Below are positions 29,696-38,183 of a DNA stretch of 64,000 bases, piece by piece; within the stretch, counting starts at the first letter, position 1, and every line of letters starts with the position of its first letter. The notes beneath the pieces are model-generated. The model was given only the letters and a program-made list of their open reading frames with translations, was not told where the DNA came from and did no database searches. The position numbers were made by a program, and so were the translations under genes. This DNA comes from Phycisphaerales bacterium (lineage in GTDB: Bacteria; Planctomycetota; Phycisphaerae; Phycisphaerales; SM1A02), in assembly GCA_009691805.1 (NCBI GenBank), contig SIAK01000003.1:39520-103519 (forward strand), read 5' to 3'.

Positions 29696-30787
29696 TCACA
29701 TGCTCTCAAGACGGAGATCGACTTCATACTCTTGCAACGCTTCGAGCATCGCATCGAGTCGACCTGCCATGATCGTGGGAAGCGCGAACTGCTGTTCAAT
29801 GCGATGATCAGTGACGACCGATTCTTTCCATCGATACGTGCGCACCTTTTCCGCGCGCCCACCTGAACCGATGATGGACTTTCGCTCGGAACTGCGCTTC
29901 GCTGCCGCAAGTGCCCGACGACCTTCATAGACGCGCGCGCGCAGCAATCGCCATGCTTTCTCGCGATTCTGGCCTTGGCTTCGCGTCTCTTGCATGCGGA
30001 CTTCGATCTTCGTGGGAAGGTGAATGAGATGCACGCAGGTCGCGACCTTGTTCACGTTCTGACCGCCAGGACCTTGCGCGGTCGTCAGAATCTCTCTCAC
30101 TTCACTTGGATCGACTTCGGATTCCACTTCCTCAGGTTCCGCAAGAATCGCCACTGTCGCAGTCGATGTATGGACACGACCTTGCGATTCGGTTGCAGGC
30201 ACACGCTTCACCTGATGCGTGCCGCCTTCGAATGCGAGCGCTGCGTACACGCCTTCGCCATCAATGGAAGCGATCGCTTGCGTCAATCCGCCCGCGTCAC
30301 TTGGTTTGGTTTCGAGCGCTTCAAACTTCCAGCCGCGCGCAGCGGCGAACGCGCGGTACATCTCAAACATTTCACTCGCGAACAGTGCCGCTTCAAGTCC
30401 GCCGACGCCCGCACGTACTTCAAGCACGATGCTCGCGATGCCAGACTCCTCGCTCGTCGCAATCTGCCGACGCAGCGTGCGCACGATGCGCGCCTGTTGC
30501 TCGAGAATCTCCGCGCGTTCTGCCCCCGCAAGCCGCGCGAGTTCACGATCGCCGGATGCTTCAAGCGCCGTGAGTCCTTCGAGATCTTGTCCGAGTTGCG
30601 TGAGCGTTTTCCAAGGCGACAGCGATGTCGCGAGCAATCGACGCCGTCGCGCGATGACACCCATCCGTCGATGATCCGTGTGTGTCGATTCGAGTTCCAT
30701 CTCCTGCGCAAGTGCGACATCCTCTTCCGCCATCACGGTGAGGATGCGAGTGAGAGATTCAGGAATAGCGATGGTCACGAGTGGCAA
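29696..30787 (-). CDS. prfA: Peptide chain release factor 1
   Basis: RF1 recognises UAA and UAG and triggers peptide release. The catalytic GGQ is in AQGPGGQNVNKVAT, and the codon-recognition PxT tripeptide is PAT within RVPATESQGRVHTS, which separates RF1 from RF2 (SPF). The length of 363 residues is normal. C-terminal blocks RSQGQNREKAW and VTDHRI are present. It is downstream of rpmE, with a hairpin in the 75-base gap, and converges with dnaE. The usual partner prmC is not in view. Confidence 0.95.
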   Translation of the reverse strand: MPLVTIAIPESLTRILTVMAEEDVALAQEMELESTHTDHRRMGVIARRRRLLATSLSPWKTLTQLGQDLEGLTALEASGDRELARLAGAERAEILEQQARIVRTLRRQIATSEESGIASIVLEVRAGVGGLEAALFASEMFEMYRAFAAARGWKFEALETKPSDAGGLTQAIASIDGEGVYAALAFEGGTHQVKRVPATESQGRVHTSTATVAILAEPEEVESEVDPSEVREILTTAQGPGGQNVNKVATCVHLIHLPTKIEVRMQETRSQGQNREKAWRLLRARVYEGRRALAAAKRSSERKSIIGSGGRAEKVRTYRWKESVVTDHRIEQQFALPTIMAGRLDAMLEALQEYEVDLRLESM

Positions 30788-30812
30788 GGAGAACGGAGTG
30801 CGGGGGAGAATG

Positions 30813-30844
30813 CAAACAGCCGCCCTTCGAGGAGCGGCTGTTTG
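30813..30844 (-). terminator. Hairpin between rpmE and prfA
   Basis: CAAACAGCCGC (30813-30823) pairs perfectly with GCGGCTGTTTG (30834-30844), giving an 11-base stem and a 10-base loop. On the minus strand no strong T run follows, so it may be a partial terminator or a processing site that sets rpmE and prfA levels apart. Confidence 0.6.
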
Positions 30845-30862
30845 AAAAATCTGTGTTGCGAA

Positions 30863-31090
30863 CTACTTCTTCTTTGCGTTGTCGAAGTACTTGCCCGCGA
30901 ATTTCTTCTGGAAGCGTTCAACGCGTCCGAGTGTATCGACGAACGACTTCTGTCCGGTGAAGAAGGGGTGCGAGCCGCTCCACACTTCAACATTGAGTGA
31001 TGGCACGGTCGCGCCGACGGTCATGACGACCTCGCCGCGGAAAGTGACCTTGCATTCGGGATAGTACTTAGGGTGGATGTCCTGCTTCAT
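30863..31090 (-). CDS. rpmE: 50S ribosomal protein L31
   Basis: A 75-residue large-subunit protein. It begins MKQDIHPKYYPECKVTF and contains SGSHPFFTGQKSFVD, GRVERFQKKF and a basic tail, all typical of L31. The zinc-binding Cys set of the C+ form is not complete: only Cys13 is present, and the usual CxxC before HPFFTG is replaced by WSGS. It is therefore a zinc-independent (C-minus) L31. GAGAGG precedes the ATG. Confidence 0.95.
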   Translation of the reverse strand: MKQDIHPKYYPECKVTFRGEVVMTVGATVPSLNVEVWSGSHPFFTGQKSFVDTLGRVERFQKKFAGKYFDNAKKK

Positions 31091-31239
31091 AACGAAACCT
31101 CTCAGACCCGAGAGCGACCGACATGGCCGCCGAGTGGGGTCGGAGAGTCTAGCGGCGGCAACGCACTTCGCAAAGAGGGAAAATCGAGTTTGTTGGGCGC
31201 GCGACAGTTGTCGTGAGGGGTTATCCGTCGCGGGCGGGG

Positions 31240-32163
31240 TCAATCCTCGGCGCGCAGCGTTGCAAGTGCCTCGGCGAGGCGGATTTTCTGCGCGTCAGGT
31301 ACTTCAGGAAACTGCAGCCCAAGTCCTTCAATCGTGTGTCGAAGCACGGACGAAACGATCGCGCGCGTCACATATTTTTGATCAGCGGGAATGACCCACC
31401 ATGGTGCCCACTCGGTACTCGTTGCGCGAATCGCTTCTTCATACGCCTTCATGTACGCGTCCCAGTGCATGCGCTCGCTGAGATCAGCAAGTGAAAATTT
31501 CCAGTGTTTGGTTGTGTCGGTGAGCCGTTCGATGAATCGCTTGCGCTGTTCCTTCTGCGAAACATGCAGAAAGAATTTCACGATCGTGACACCGTTGCGC
31601 CACAGATGCATTTCCATGTTGTTGATGTCCTGCTCGCGACTGCGCCAGAACGCCTCATCGCGTTCTCCCGCAGGGAGCTTCTCCGACGTGAGCCATTCGG
31701 GATGCACCTTGGTGACCAAGAGATTCTCGTAGTGGGAGCGATTGAAGACGACGATTTTCCCGCGTTCTGGAAGCAGTTTCATGTGTCGCCACAGATACGT
31801 GTGGTCGTACTCTTCATCGCTTGGTCGCTTGAAGGAATGCACCGAGCAACCTTGCGGATTGAGTCCGCTCATCACATGCTTGATCGTTCCGTCCTTTCCA
31901 GCCGCGTCCATCGCTTGGAAAATCACAAGCAAAGAGCGCTGATCAGATGCCCACAAAAGTTCCTGCGCGGCGCTCAACGATTTCAGATTCTCTTGGAGGA
32001 ATGCTTGCGCTTCTGATTTGAGTTCCTTCTCCGTTCGACCTAGATCGACACCATGCATCGTTTCGTCGTGCCATTCGGTGTGATGATCTTTGAGTCGAAA
32101 CTTCGAACCAGGTTCAACGCGAAAAAGTGATTTCGTTTGAGCAAAGGTGAGTTCGTTCGGCAT
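31240..32163 (-). CDS. Polyphosphate kinase 2 family (polyphosphate:nucleotide phosphotransferase)
   Basis: PPK2 enzymes move phosphate between polyphosphate and nucleotides. The Walker A region is VIFQAMDAAGKDGTIKHVMS, followed by HSFKRPSDEEYDHTYLWR (the lid and Asp/Arg region) and the Walker B-like VVFNRSHYENLLVTKVHPE. FLHVSQKEQRKRFIERL and a final VIPADQKYVTRA are also characteristic. A single PPK2 domain and 307 residues from the ATG at 32163 fit class I or III enzymes. The frame is open further upstream to 32346, but that part lacks family sequence. Confidence 0.88.
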   Translation of the reverse strand: MPNELTFAQTKSLFRVEPGSKFRLKDHHTEWHDETMHGVDLGRTEKELKSEAQAFLQENLKSLSAAQELLWASDQRSLLVIFQAMDAAGKDGTIKHVMSGLNPQGCSVHSFKRPSDEEYDHTYLWRHMKLLPERGKIVVFNRSHYENLLVTKVHPEWLTSEKLPAGERDEAFWRSREQDINNMEMHLWRNGVTIVKFFLHVSQKEQRKRFIERLTDTTKHWKFSLADLSERMHWDAYMKAYEEAIRATSTEWAPWWVIPADQKYVTRAIVSSVLRHTIEGLGLQFPEVPDAQKIRLAEALATLRAED

Positions 32164-32633
32164 CGGTTTTCCCACTGCGCAATTGCGCTCGAATGAGTCG
32201 TGATTGTTATGCCAGAGCCAGTGAAAAGGGTACAACAGGCCTCGCGTGCCCACGATTTCAGGCGCGCGTAGAAATTTCAAGCAAGGACAATCTGAGGAGA
32301 GGTTGCTTGCAGGTTTGAGGCAGACCGCAAGGACTTTCGAACTCATAAAATCCGCATTTGCATCGGTTTATGGCGATTATGGACTGACTCAAGGTTGTGA
32401 TTCGCTGCCACTGCACGGCAGAAAATCTTGTCTAACCACGGGCACGTCTTGCACTCTTTAAGAATTCGTTCGAGATTTACACTCGACAACGGTGCGCCGG
32501 CTTGGCATACTTCCGCCGTCGACGAACTTACTGCGATTGCCGCAGACGTCGATAGCACCGACGCTCGATTCATTGCCCGAGTCTCCGCACGGTTCAGTCC
32601 TTTTCCATCGGGCATGTTTGAGTTGAGACCGCG
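32164..32633. other. 470-base gap between divergent ppk2 and RRM genes; palindrome and possible leader ORF
   Basis: This holds two divergent promoters. A perfect palindrome, GCGCAATTGCGC (32177-32188), lies 14 bases before the ppk2 start and could be an operator. On the plus strand a 69-codon frame from TTG 32428 ends in TGA overlapping the RRM start (ATGA). It lacks a good ribosome-binding site and shows no family, so it is not called as a gene. RRM and cold-shock proteins often have long leaders. Confidence 0.4.
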
Positions 32634-33107
32634 ATGAAGCTCTACGTCGGGAACCTGTCGTTCAAAATGTCTGAAGATGAACTGCGCGACCTTTTTGCAG
32701 CGCACGGTGAAGTTGTGTCCGCTCAGTTGATCATGGATCGTGAAACCGGACGCCCACGTGGCTTCGGCTTCATCGAAATGTCCAACTCCGAGCAAGGTCA
32801 GGCCGCAATGGCAGCGCTCAACGGCGCTGACATCCTCGGTCGTCCACTTACTGTCAACGAAGCTACTCCGAAGCCAGCAGGCGGCGGCGGTGGTGCACGT
32901 GGCGGATTCGGTGGCGGCGGTAGCGGCGGTAGCGGCGGTCGTGGCGGCTACGGCGGCGGCGGCGGCGGCGGTCGTGGCGGATCCGGTGGCGGATACGGCG
33001 GCGGCGGCGGTGGTCGTGGCGGTTCCGGTGGCGGTGGTCGCGGTGGCGATCGCGGCGGCAGCTGGGAACGTGGCGGCAACAGTGCCTCGCAAAATGACAG
33101 CTGGTGA
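32634..33107 (+). CDS. Glycine-rich RRM RNA-binding protein
   Basis: 157 residues. One RNA recognition motif fills residues 1-80: RNP2 is LYVGNL (3-8) and RNP1 is RGFGFIEM (42-49). The rest is almost pure Gly with Arg, Ser and Tyr (GGRGG, GGYGGGG repeats), an RGG-type tail. The architecture matches cyanobacterial Rbp and plant glycine-rich cold-responsive proteins, which act as RNA chaperones. The tail is encoded by GGC-rich codons (about 32880-33060) that form an internal repeat. A strong terminator follows, so this is a single-gene unit. Confidence 0.92.
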   Translation: MKLYVGNLSFKMSEDELRDLFAAHGEVVSAQLIMDRETGRPRGFGFIEMSNSEQGQAAMAALNGADILGRPLTVNEATPKPAGGGGGARGGFGGGGSGGSGGRGGYGGGGGGGRGGSGGGYGGGGGGRGGSGGGGRGGDRGGSWERGGNSASQNDSW

Positions 33108-33137
33108 TCCTTGGATCGCAATCTGTCATGATCAGAA

Positions 33138-33155
33138 CCTGATCAATTGATCAGG
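33138..33155. repeat. 18-base perfect palindrome downstream of the RRM gene
   Basis: CCTGATCAATTGATCAGG reads the same on both strands. It sits between the RRM stop codon and the terminator. It could form a small hairpin that protects the 3' end, or be a protein-binding site. Confidence 0.6.
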
Positions 33156-33180
33156 CTCTGAGAATGTAATGCACACATTC

Positions 33181-33222
33181 AAGAGCCCTGCAGTGATTTC
33201 ACTGCAGGGCTCTTCTTTTTTT
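33181..33222 (+). terminator. Strong rho-independent terminator of the RRM gene
   Basis: A 16-base perfect stem (33181-33196 with 33199-33214, GC-rich core GAGCCCTGCAG) with only TT between the arms is followed by CTTTTTTT. It is the best-formed terminator in the window. Confidence 0.95.
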
Positions 33223-33301
33223 GCCATCAACACAGATGCGAACCCAGTGGACTGAACCGGGGATCGCTCGTTCCGCAGGGCATCACTCGTTCCGTAAAGC
33301 A

Positions 33302-35110
33302 TCACTCGTTCCACAAACTGAGGAGTTGCGTGAGATCGTTCGCGTCCGCGACGCCATCCCCGTGAAAATCAGGCGAATCGGTGTCCCATCCTGAAAGTAG
33401 CGCAGAGAGATCGGCTGCGCCAATGACACCATCCTTATTAAGGTCGCATTGCTTGGAGCGAAACGACGCGAGATCTTGTGCATCGAGATCGAAGTCGCCA
33501 TCGAAATCGAAGATCGCATCCTGCGGTTGAAACGGCGCGCCGACTCTCGCGAGCAGTGACTTGAGTTCTTTCGGACTCCACGCGCCGTCTCCATCTTCAT
33601 CGCCGATCCTTTCGATCGACCAAAGTGGCCAGATTTCACGCGCCGGCATCGCCGTGAGTGTGCGAACGGATTGCGGAAGATTTCCCGCACGCGGGAATGT
33701 GATCGTCACAGTGTCTGCAACTTGCGCGGCGCCGATGCCAACATGGAGGTCTGTCGAGGAGTGGCTCTTGAACGCGCTGCCCGCTTCGACATGTCGCCAT
33801 GCGCGCGTGCTTCCCGCGACAACATCAACTTGCGTGCCGATGCCTTTCGTGTTTGCGCCGCGCGGCATGACGCGCATGCCGATCCACGCGCGGGATGGAA
33901 CAGCAAGTCGATTGATCATCAGGCGGATCGGCGCGTTGAAATCTTGAATGAGCGCATCGACGTCGCCGTCGTGATCGACGTCGCCCATGGCGAGGCAATA
34001 CGAGTCGACCGAGTTCACAAGGCCAGACGCTTTCGTGCGATCAAAGAAGGGCGGGGCGCCAGTGCTTTCAAAGTAGAAGTCTGCATCGAACTGATCTGAA
34101 ACTGTGAGGAGATCGAGATCGCCATCATTGTCGCCATCAAAGAATGCGCTGCCCCAACAGGTGCCATACGCGCGAACGCCCCAAAGCGTGGCCTTCTCCG
34201 CGAAGTGCAGGCCTTGATCGATCGAGACAAGCAACATGTTTCCTGCGGGAATGTTGGGGATGTACAACTCGGGATATCCATCGCCATTGATGTCACCCGT
34301 CGCGTTGCCCATTGCGTCGGCATTCACTTGCGCGCCCGAATCCGTGTCTTCGAAGAACGTGCCGTTGCCGTTGTTGCGATAGAGGCGATTCCATCGCGGA
34401 TTTCCAGTGCCTTTGTCATTGGCGACGTAGAGATCGAGGTCGCCATCTCGATCGAGATCGACCCATGTCACATGAAATCCTGGAAAGATTCCATTGTCGA
34501 CACCCGCGGCAATCGTCACATCTTCAAACGTGCCGTCGCCGCGATTTCGAAACAACTTGTTGCGCACCATCGAAGCATTCGTGCCGTATCGATTCGCAAC
34601 GGCGAGATCGATCCATCCATCGCCGTCGAAGTCGCCGAACGCAGCGCCGCCGCCAGCACCTGATTGTGCCCACAATCCTGCGGCAAATGTCACATCCGTA
34701 AAATGCATCGCGCCATCATTTTGAAGCAGTATCAAAGGCTTCAACCATCGCGTGACGACGAGATCGAGATCGCCATCCGCGTCATAGTCGCCTGCAACGA
34801 GGCCCGAGACTTTCAAGAGTGCAGCAACACCAGCTGTCGAACTCACATCAGTGAAAGTGCCCGCGCCAGCATTCGCGTAGAAGCCGAGTGTCGAAGTTGC
34901 ATTTCCACTCACGACGAGATCGAGATCATCATCACCATCAAAATCTGCCAGCGCGACGCCGCAACCGAATTGTCCCGTGCCTCCAAACGCGCCATCCACG
35001 ACGGTGTAGTTCACGCCGCGCGCAATCGCCTCATCGACGAACATTGTCTGCGCGTGCAGGAGGGGCGCAGCAACGAGCGGAAAAAGTATGATCGTTGTCG
35101 AGACGCGCAT
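33302..35110 (-). CDS. Secreted FG-GAP/VCBS repeat protein with ASPIC/UnbV domain and dockerin-like tail
   Basis: About 602 residues from ATG 35110. A signal peptide (STTIILFPLVAAPLLHAQ) is followed by at least seven FG-GAP/VCBS beta-propeller repeats of the type VALADFDGDDDLDLVVSG, with Asp-rich calcium loops. A UnbV/ASPIC domain lies near 395-490 (GTQVDVVAGSTRAWRHVEAG). The last 100 residues hold EF-hand/dockerin-like loops, ending with DLNKDGVIGAADLSALLSGW and a second copy (HGDGVADANDLTQLLSLW). It is probably an extracellular or surface protein. The frame extends upstream to 35290, but the signal peptide fixes the start. Confidence 0.85.
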   Translation of the reverse strand: MRVSTTIILFPLVAAPLLHAQTMFVDEAIARGVNYTVVDGAFGGTGQFGCGVALADFDGDDDLDLVVSGNATSTLGFYANAGAGTFTDVSSTAGVAALLKVSGLVAGDYDADGDLDLVVTRWLKPLILLQNDGAMHFTDVTFAAGLWAQSGAGGGAAFGDFDGDGWIDLAVANRYGTNASMVRNKLFRNRGDGTFEDVTIAAGVDNGIFPGFHVTWVDLDRDGDLDLYVANDKGTGNPRWNRLYRNNGNGTFFEDTDSGAQVNADAMGNATGDINGDGYPELYIPNIPAGNMLLVSIDQGLHFAEKATLWGVRAYGTCWGSAFFDGDNDGDLDLLTVSDQFDADFYFESTGAPPFFDRTKASGLVNSVDSYCLAMGDVDHDGDVDALIQDFNAPIRLMINRLAVPSRAWIGMRVMPRGANTKGIGTQVDVVAGSTRAWRHVEAGSAFKSHSSTDLHVGIGAAQVADTVTITFPRAGNLPQSVRTLTAMPAREIWPLWSIERIGDEDGDGAWSPKELKSLLARVGAPFQPQDAIFDFDGDFDLDAQDLASFRSKQCDLNKDGVIGAADLSALLSGWDTDSPDFHGDGVADANDLTQLLSLWNE

Positions 35111-35307
35111 ACGATGTGCGCGCCAGCATGGAGCAAAGGATCCGGCGCATAGCGAACGCATCGTCGCGGACACTCCTTCTTGCGATGGCAGTTGGATCGC
35201 TTCGCTCTGCGTTCTGAAGGACGCATCACACGCTCGAAATCCGACAGACTGCACATACCCATGGAATGCAGGAAAAGTACTGCCAAACATCGCACTTGCA
35301 AACAGAG

Positions 35308-36912
35308 TTAGCGCGCTTCACTGACAAACGCACCTGCGCTGCGGGCGGACTCGAGCAGAATGAGCATGACAGCATCTTGCACCTCACTCTTTTTTCCTGT
35401 GTCAGCGGCAGCCGCAAGCAGAACGCCGAAGTCGATGCCCTTCTCGTTGTTGCCACGCACGCCAAGTTCAATCGAATCAGGTCGAACGCCACGCATTGTT
35501 GAGAGTGCGTTCTTTGCAGCATCTCGAAACTGAGCGATCCTGTCGATCGGTGTGACGAGTGGCAGGAGCATCGAGATACGGATCTCGTGATCTTTGCCGC
35601 CGGTGGGTTCTGATTCGATCTTCGCGCCCGCGACTGTCGCGTTGGGCAATGAAACGAGTGAGTTGAAGTCCGTGCGAATGGATGTCGCGCGCATGCCGAT
35701 GTGCACAATGGTGCCCGTGAGTGCATCGATCGAGACTCGATCACCCGTACGAAACGGTCGATCCGCGGCGAGCACGAGTCCAGCGAAATAATTCTTCAGG
35801 GGATCTTGAACAGCAAGGCCGATTGCGATGCCACCGATGCCGAGAGCAGCGACTGCATGATTCACGGATTCTCGTTCTCCAACGGATCCGACGATCGCGA
35901 GAAATGCTCCTGCGACTATCACGATCTGTGCGATCCGCGCAACGCCGCGCGACGCGAGGTCATCCATCTGCACACCCGAAGGCGACGCAACCCACGCGCG
36001 AATGAGTGCAACGACTTCGATGAGGGTCCACGCGAAACACAGGATCGTCGCAATCTTCATCGCGAGCAACGCCACCATCAGAATGGAAATCGGCAGTCCG
36101 AGTCCGAGCATCGTCCAGGTACCGATCCACAAAGCAGCCGTCCACGCGAAGGCATTGGAGGCACGCGCGCTTTCTTCACGCCATGCTTTCGCGCGGTGCC
36201 TGCCGAGAACACTGAGCAGCGCGTGAAAGCAAATTCGAAAAACGCGGGCACCGAGCCAACTGAGTCCGAGGACAATGGGAACTCCGATCCACTGCGCGAT
36301 GGACAATCCCAAGAAGCGAGTGTGCAGCGGAGCGGGAAGTTCAACGGCGAGGGCGATCTCTGGTGCTTCGGTGTCAAACACGAGAACGCGATTCTTCCCT
36401 GCGAGGAGCGCAGCGCGAATCTCGGGAATGGCAAGGCGGAGTTGCTCAAGCGCTCCGTGCACGCTTGCCGCAGAAAAACGCCAATCTCCAACCGCATCGG
36501 TGTGTGCGAGGTTGACGAGTTCAATCGAACCTACGGTGGTCTCAGTAAGTGAGATGAGTGGCTGCGCGGCGAGCGCCTTGAGCGAATCCGCGTCACGCCA
36601 TGCGGGTAACTGGAGTGCGTCGAGGACAAGGCCGAGCGAGAGCGAGGCGCGTTCGCCAACCTCGCCTCTGGCGCCAGGAGGAATATTCGAAAGATCAAGA
36701 AAGGTTGCCGCGCGATTGAGATCTCCATCCATCAACGCGGCAGTAAACCCTTCCATGCATGCCACCGGAGTTGGTGCGTCTCCTACGGCGTTTGCACTTG
36801 CGGTGCAATGCAGTAATGCGCACGAAGAAGCGCATGCGCAGAGTAACGGGAATGTTCCGAGGGGGCGGAGAATGGCGCGCATTCCTCCGATGAAAACTTT
36901 GCAAGGTTGCAT
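35308..36912 (-). CDS. MscS family mechanosensitive channel with periplasmic N-terminal domain
   Basis: 534 residues. A signal-like N-terminus and an exported domain of about 200 residues precede four or five membrane helices. The MscS pore and beta domain reads ALGIGGIAIGLAVQDPLKN, then LVLAADRPFRTGDRVSID and GTIVHIGMRATSIRT near 365-430. The C-terminal alpha-beta domain follows. Such channels release solutes on hypo-osmotic shock. The N-terminal ATG at 36912 lacks a Shine-Dalgarno; the ATG at 36882 gives a cleaner signal peptide. It precedes the VCBS gene by about 200 bases. Confidence 0.85.
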   Translation of the reverse strand: MQPCKVFIGGMRAILRPLGTFPLLCACASSCALLHCTASANAVGDAPTPVACMEGFTAALMDGDLNRAATFLDLSNIPPGARGEVGERASLSLGLVLDALQLPAWRDADSLKALAAQPLISLTETTVGSIELVNLAHTDAVGDWRFSAASVHGALEQLRLAIPEIRAALLAGKNRVLVFDTEAPEIALAVELPAPLHTRFLGLSIAQWIGVPIVLGLSWLGARVFRICFHALLSVLGRHRAKAWREESARASNAFAWTAALWIGTWTMLGLGLPISILMVALLAMKIATILCFAWTLIEVVALIRAWVASPSGVQMDDLASRGVARIAQIVIVAGAFLAIVGSVGERESVNHAVAALGIGGIAIGLAVQDPLKNYFAGLVLAADRPFRTGDRVSIDALTGTIVHIGMRATSIRTDFNSLVSLPNATVAGAKIESEPTGGKDHEIRISMLLPLVTPIDRIAQFRDAAKNALSTMRGVRPDSIELGVRGNNEKGIDFGVLLAAAADTGKKSEVQDAVMLILLESARSAGAFVSEAR

Positions 36913-37036
36913 GCAAGGAGCGTACCTGCTGTGCGCGCATCTGCAACGAGGTACGAGCGCGCATCGACATCGTTACACTCTCGCGGCGCGCTTGGATTTC
37001 TGAGCGTGCCATAGTGAACTTTGAAGGGTTTCACGG

Positions 37037-38179
37037 GTGCGTCGACTTCTGCGTGTGATTCAACTCTCGTGCCCTCTGACCCTCACGCTCCTCGTCGTGG
37101 GTATTGCGGTCGCTTTTCCCGCGCGCGCGAATGCGTCGGTCGCGCCCATCGCCGTCGAGTTGCCGCAGGTCGCTCGACCGCTCGAAGTGTGCGATCCTCA
37201 AACGCCGCCGATATCGGGTTCGGGCGTCACTTCGATCCTTGAACCAAACTCCGCGCCCGCTCGTGAGATTCGAAGTCTTGGCTATCTCGTCGTCTCGATC
37301 TGTGCAGTGATCTTTGTTGTTGTGCAGACGTTTCTTGTGATCGCGATCGTGCGAGGTGTTCGCGCCGCTCGTGCCGCACGCATCACACCTTCGGCGACCG
37401 CAGAGCCTGTGCAGGTCTATGGAAGCCTTCCGATCGAAGTCGCGTGGACGGTCATCCCCGTCATCGTCGTCTTTGTCTTGACGATGGTCACCATTCGTAC
37501 GATTCGTGACATCGATCTCACGAAGCCTCCGGAGGGCTCGCTCGCCGTGACCGCGATCGGTCATCAATGGTGGTGGGAATTCCGCTACACCGCGCCTGAT
37601 GGCAGCTCCATCATCACCGCCAATGAGATGCACATTCCGTCTGGTCGACCGATCTGGGTTCGCTTGGAATCTGCGGATGTGATTCACTCTTTCTGGGTTC
37701 CGCGATTAGCAGGAAAACTCGACGTCATTCCCGCGACGACGAATGAACTCTGGCTCGAAGCGGATGTGCCAGGTGTCTATCTCGGTCAGTGCGCGGAGTA
37801 CTGCGGCACGCAACACGCGCATATGCTCATTCGCGTGTACGCGCAGGAACAAGCGCAGTTTGATGCGTGGCTCGCGGCGCAAGCGTTGCCGGCGATTGAA
37901 GACATTTCCGTCGCTGTAGGTCGTCAGACGTTTACCAACCTTGCGTGCATGAATTGCCACACGATTGATGGAACAAGCGAAGGCATGTTCGGTCCGAACC
38001 TTTCCCACATTGCCAGTCGCGATACGATCGGCTCAGGCTACATATTGCAGAACCGAGAAAACTTGCGCGCGTGGATCAAGGATCCGAACTCGCTGAAGCC
38101 TGGTTGCAACATGCCGAGCCTTCAACTCTCCGATACGCAAGTCGACGGGATTGTTGAGTATCTCATGACGCTGAAATGA
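37037..38179 (+). CDS. coxB: Cytochrome c oxidase subunit II with fused cytochrome c domain (caa3 type)
   Basis: Subunit II accepts electrons through the CuA centre. After a signal peptide, two membrane helices lie at about 80-108 and 133-155. The CuA ligands are His217, Cys252, Glu254, Cys256, His260 and Met263 (GQCAEYCGTQHAHM). A C-terminal cytochrome c domain has CMNCH at 304-308 and a likely axial Met359. This fused haem defines a caa3-type oxidase. The start is GTG 37037, with GAAGGG upstream. It is the first gene of a nine-gene operon that also encodes a bc-type complex. Confidence 0.96.
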   Translation: MRRLLRVIQLSCPLTLTLLVVGIAVAFPARANASVAPIAVELPQVARPLEVCDPQTPPISGSGVTSILEPNSAPAREIRSLGYLVVSICAVIFVVVQTFLVIAIVRGVRAARAARITPSATAEPVQVYGSLPIEVAWTVIPVIVVFVLTMVTIRTIRDIDLTKPPEGSLAVTAIGHQWWWEFRYTAPDGSSIITANEMHIPSGRPIWVRLESADVIHSFWVPRLAGKLDVIPATTNELWLEADVPGVYLGQCAEYCGTQHAHMLIRVYAQEQAQFDAWLAAQALPAIEDISVAVGRQTFTNLACMNCHTIDGTSEGMFGPNLSHIASRDTIGSGYILQNRENLRAWIKDPNSLKPGCNMPSLQLSDTQVDGIVEYLMTLK

Positions 38180-38183
38180 CACG

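Noticed and set aside
32880..33060. GGC-rich tandem repeat that might look like a CRISPR or microsatellite
   Set aside because: It is in frame and encodes the Gly/Arg tail of the RRM protein.
32343..33092. Ala/Thr-rich frame of 249 codons on the minus strand
   Set aside because: It is the reverse of the glycine-rich tail of the RRM protein.
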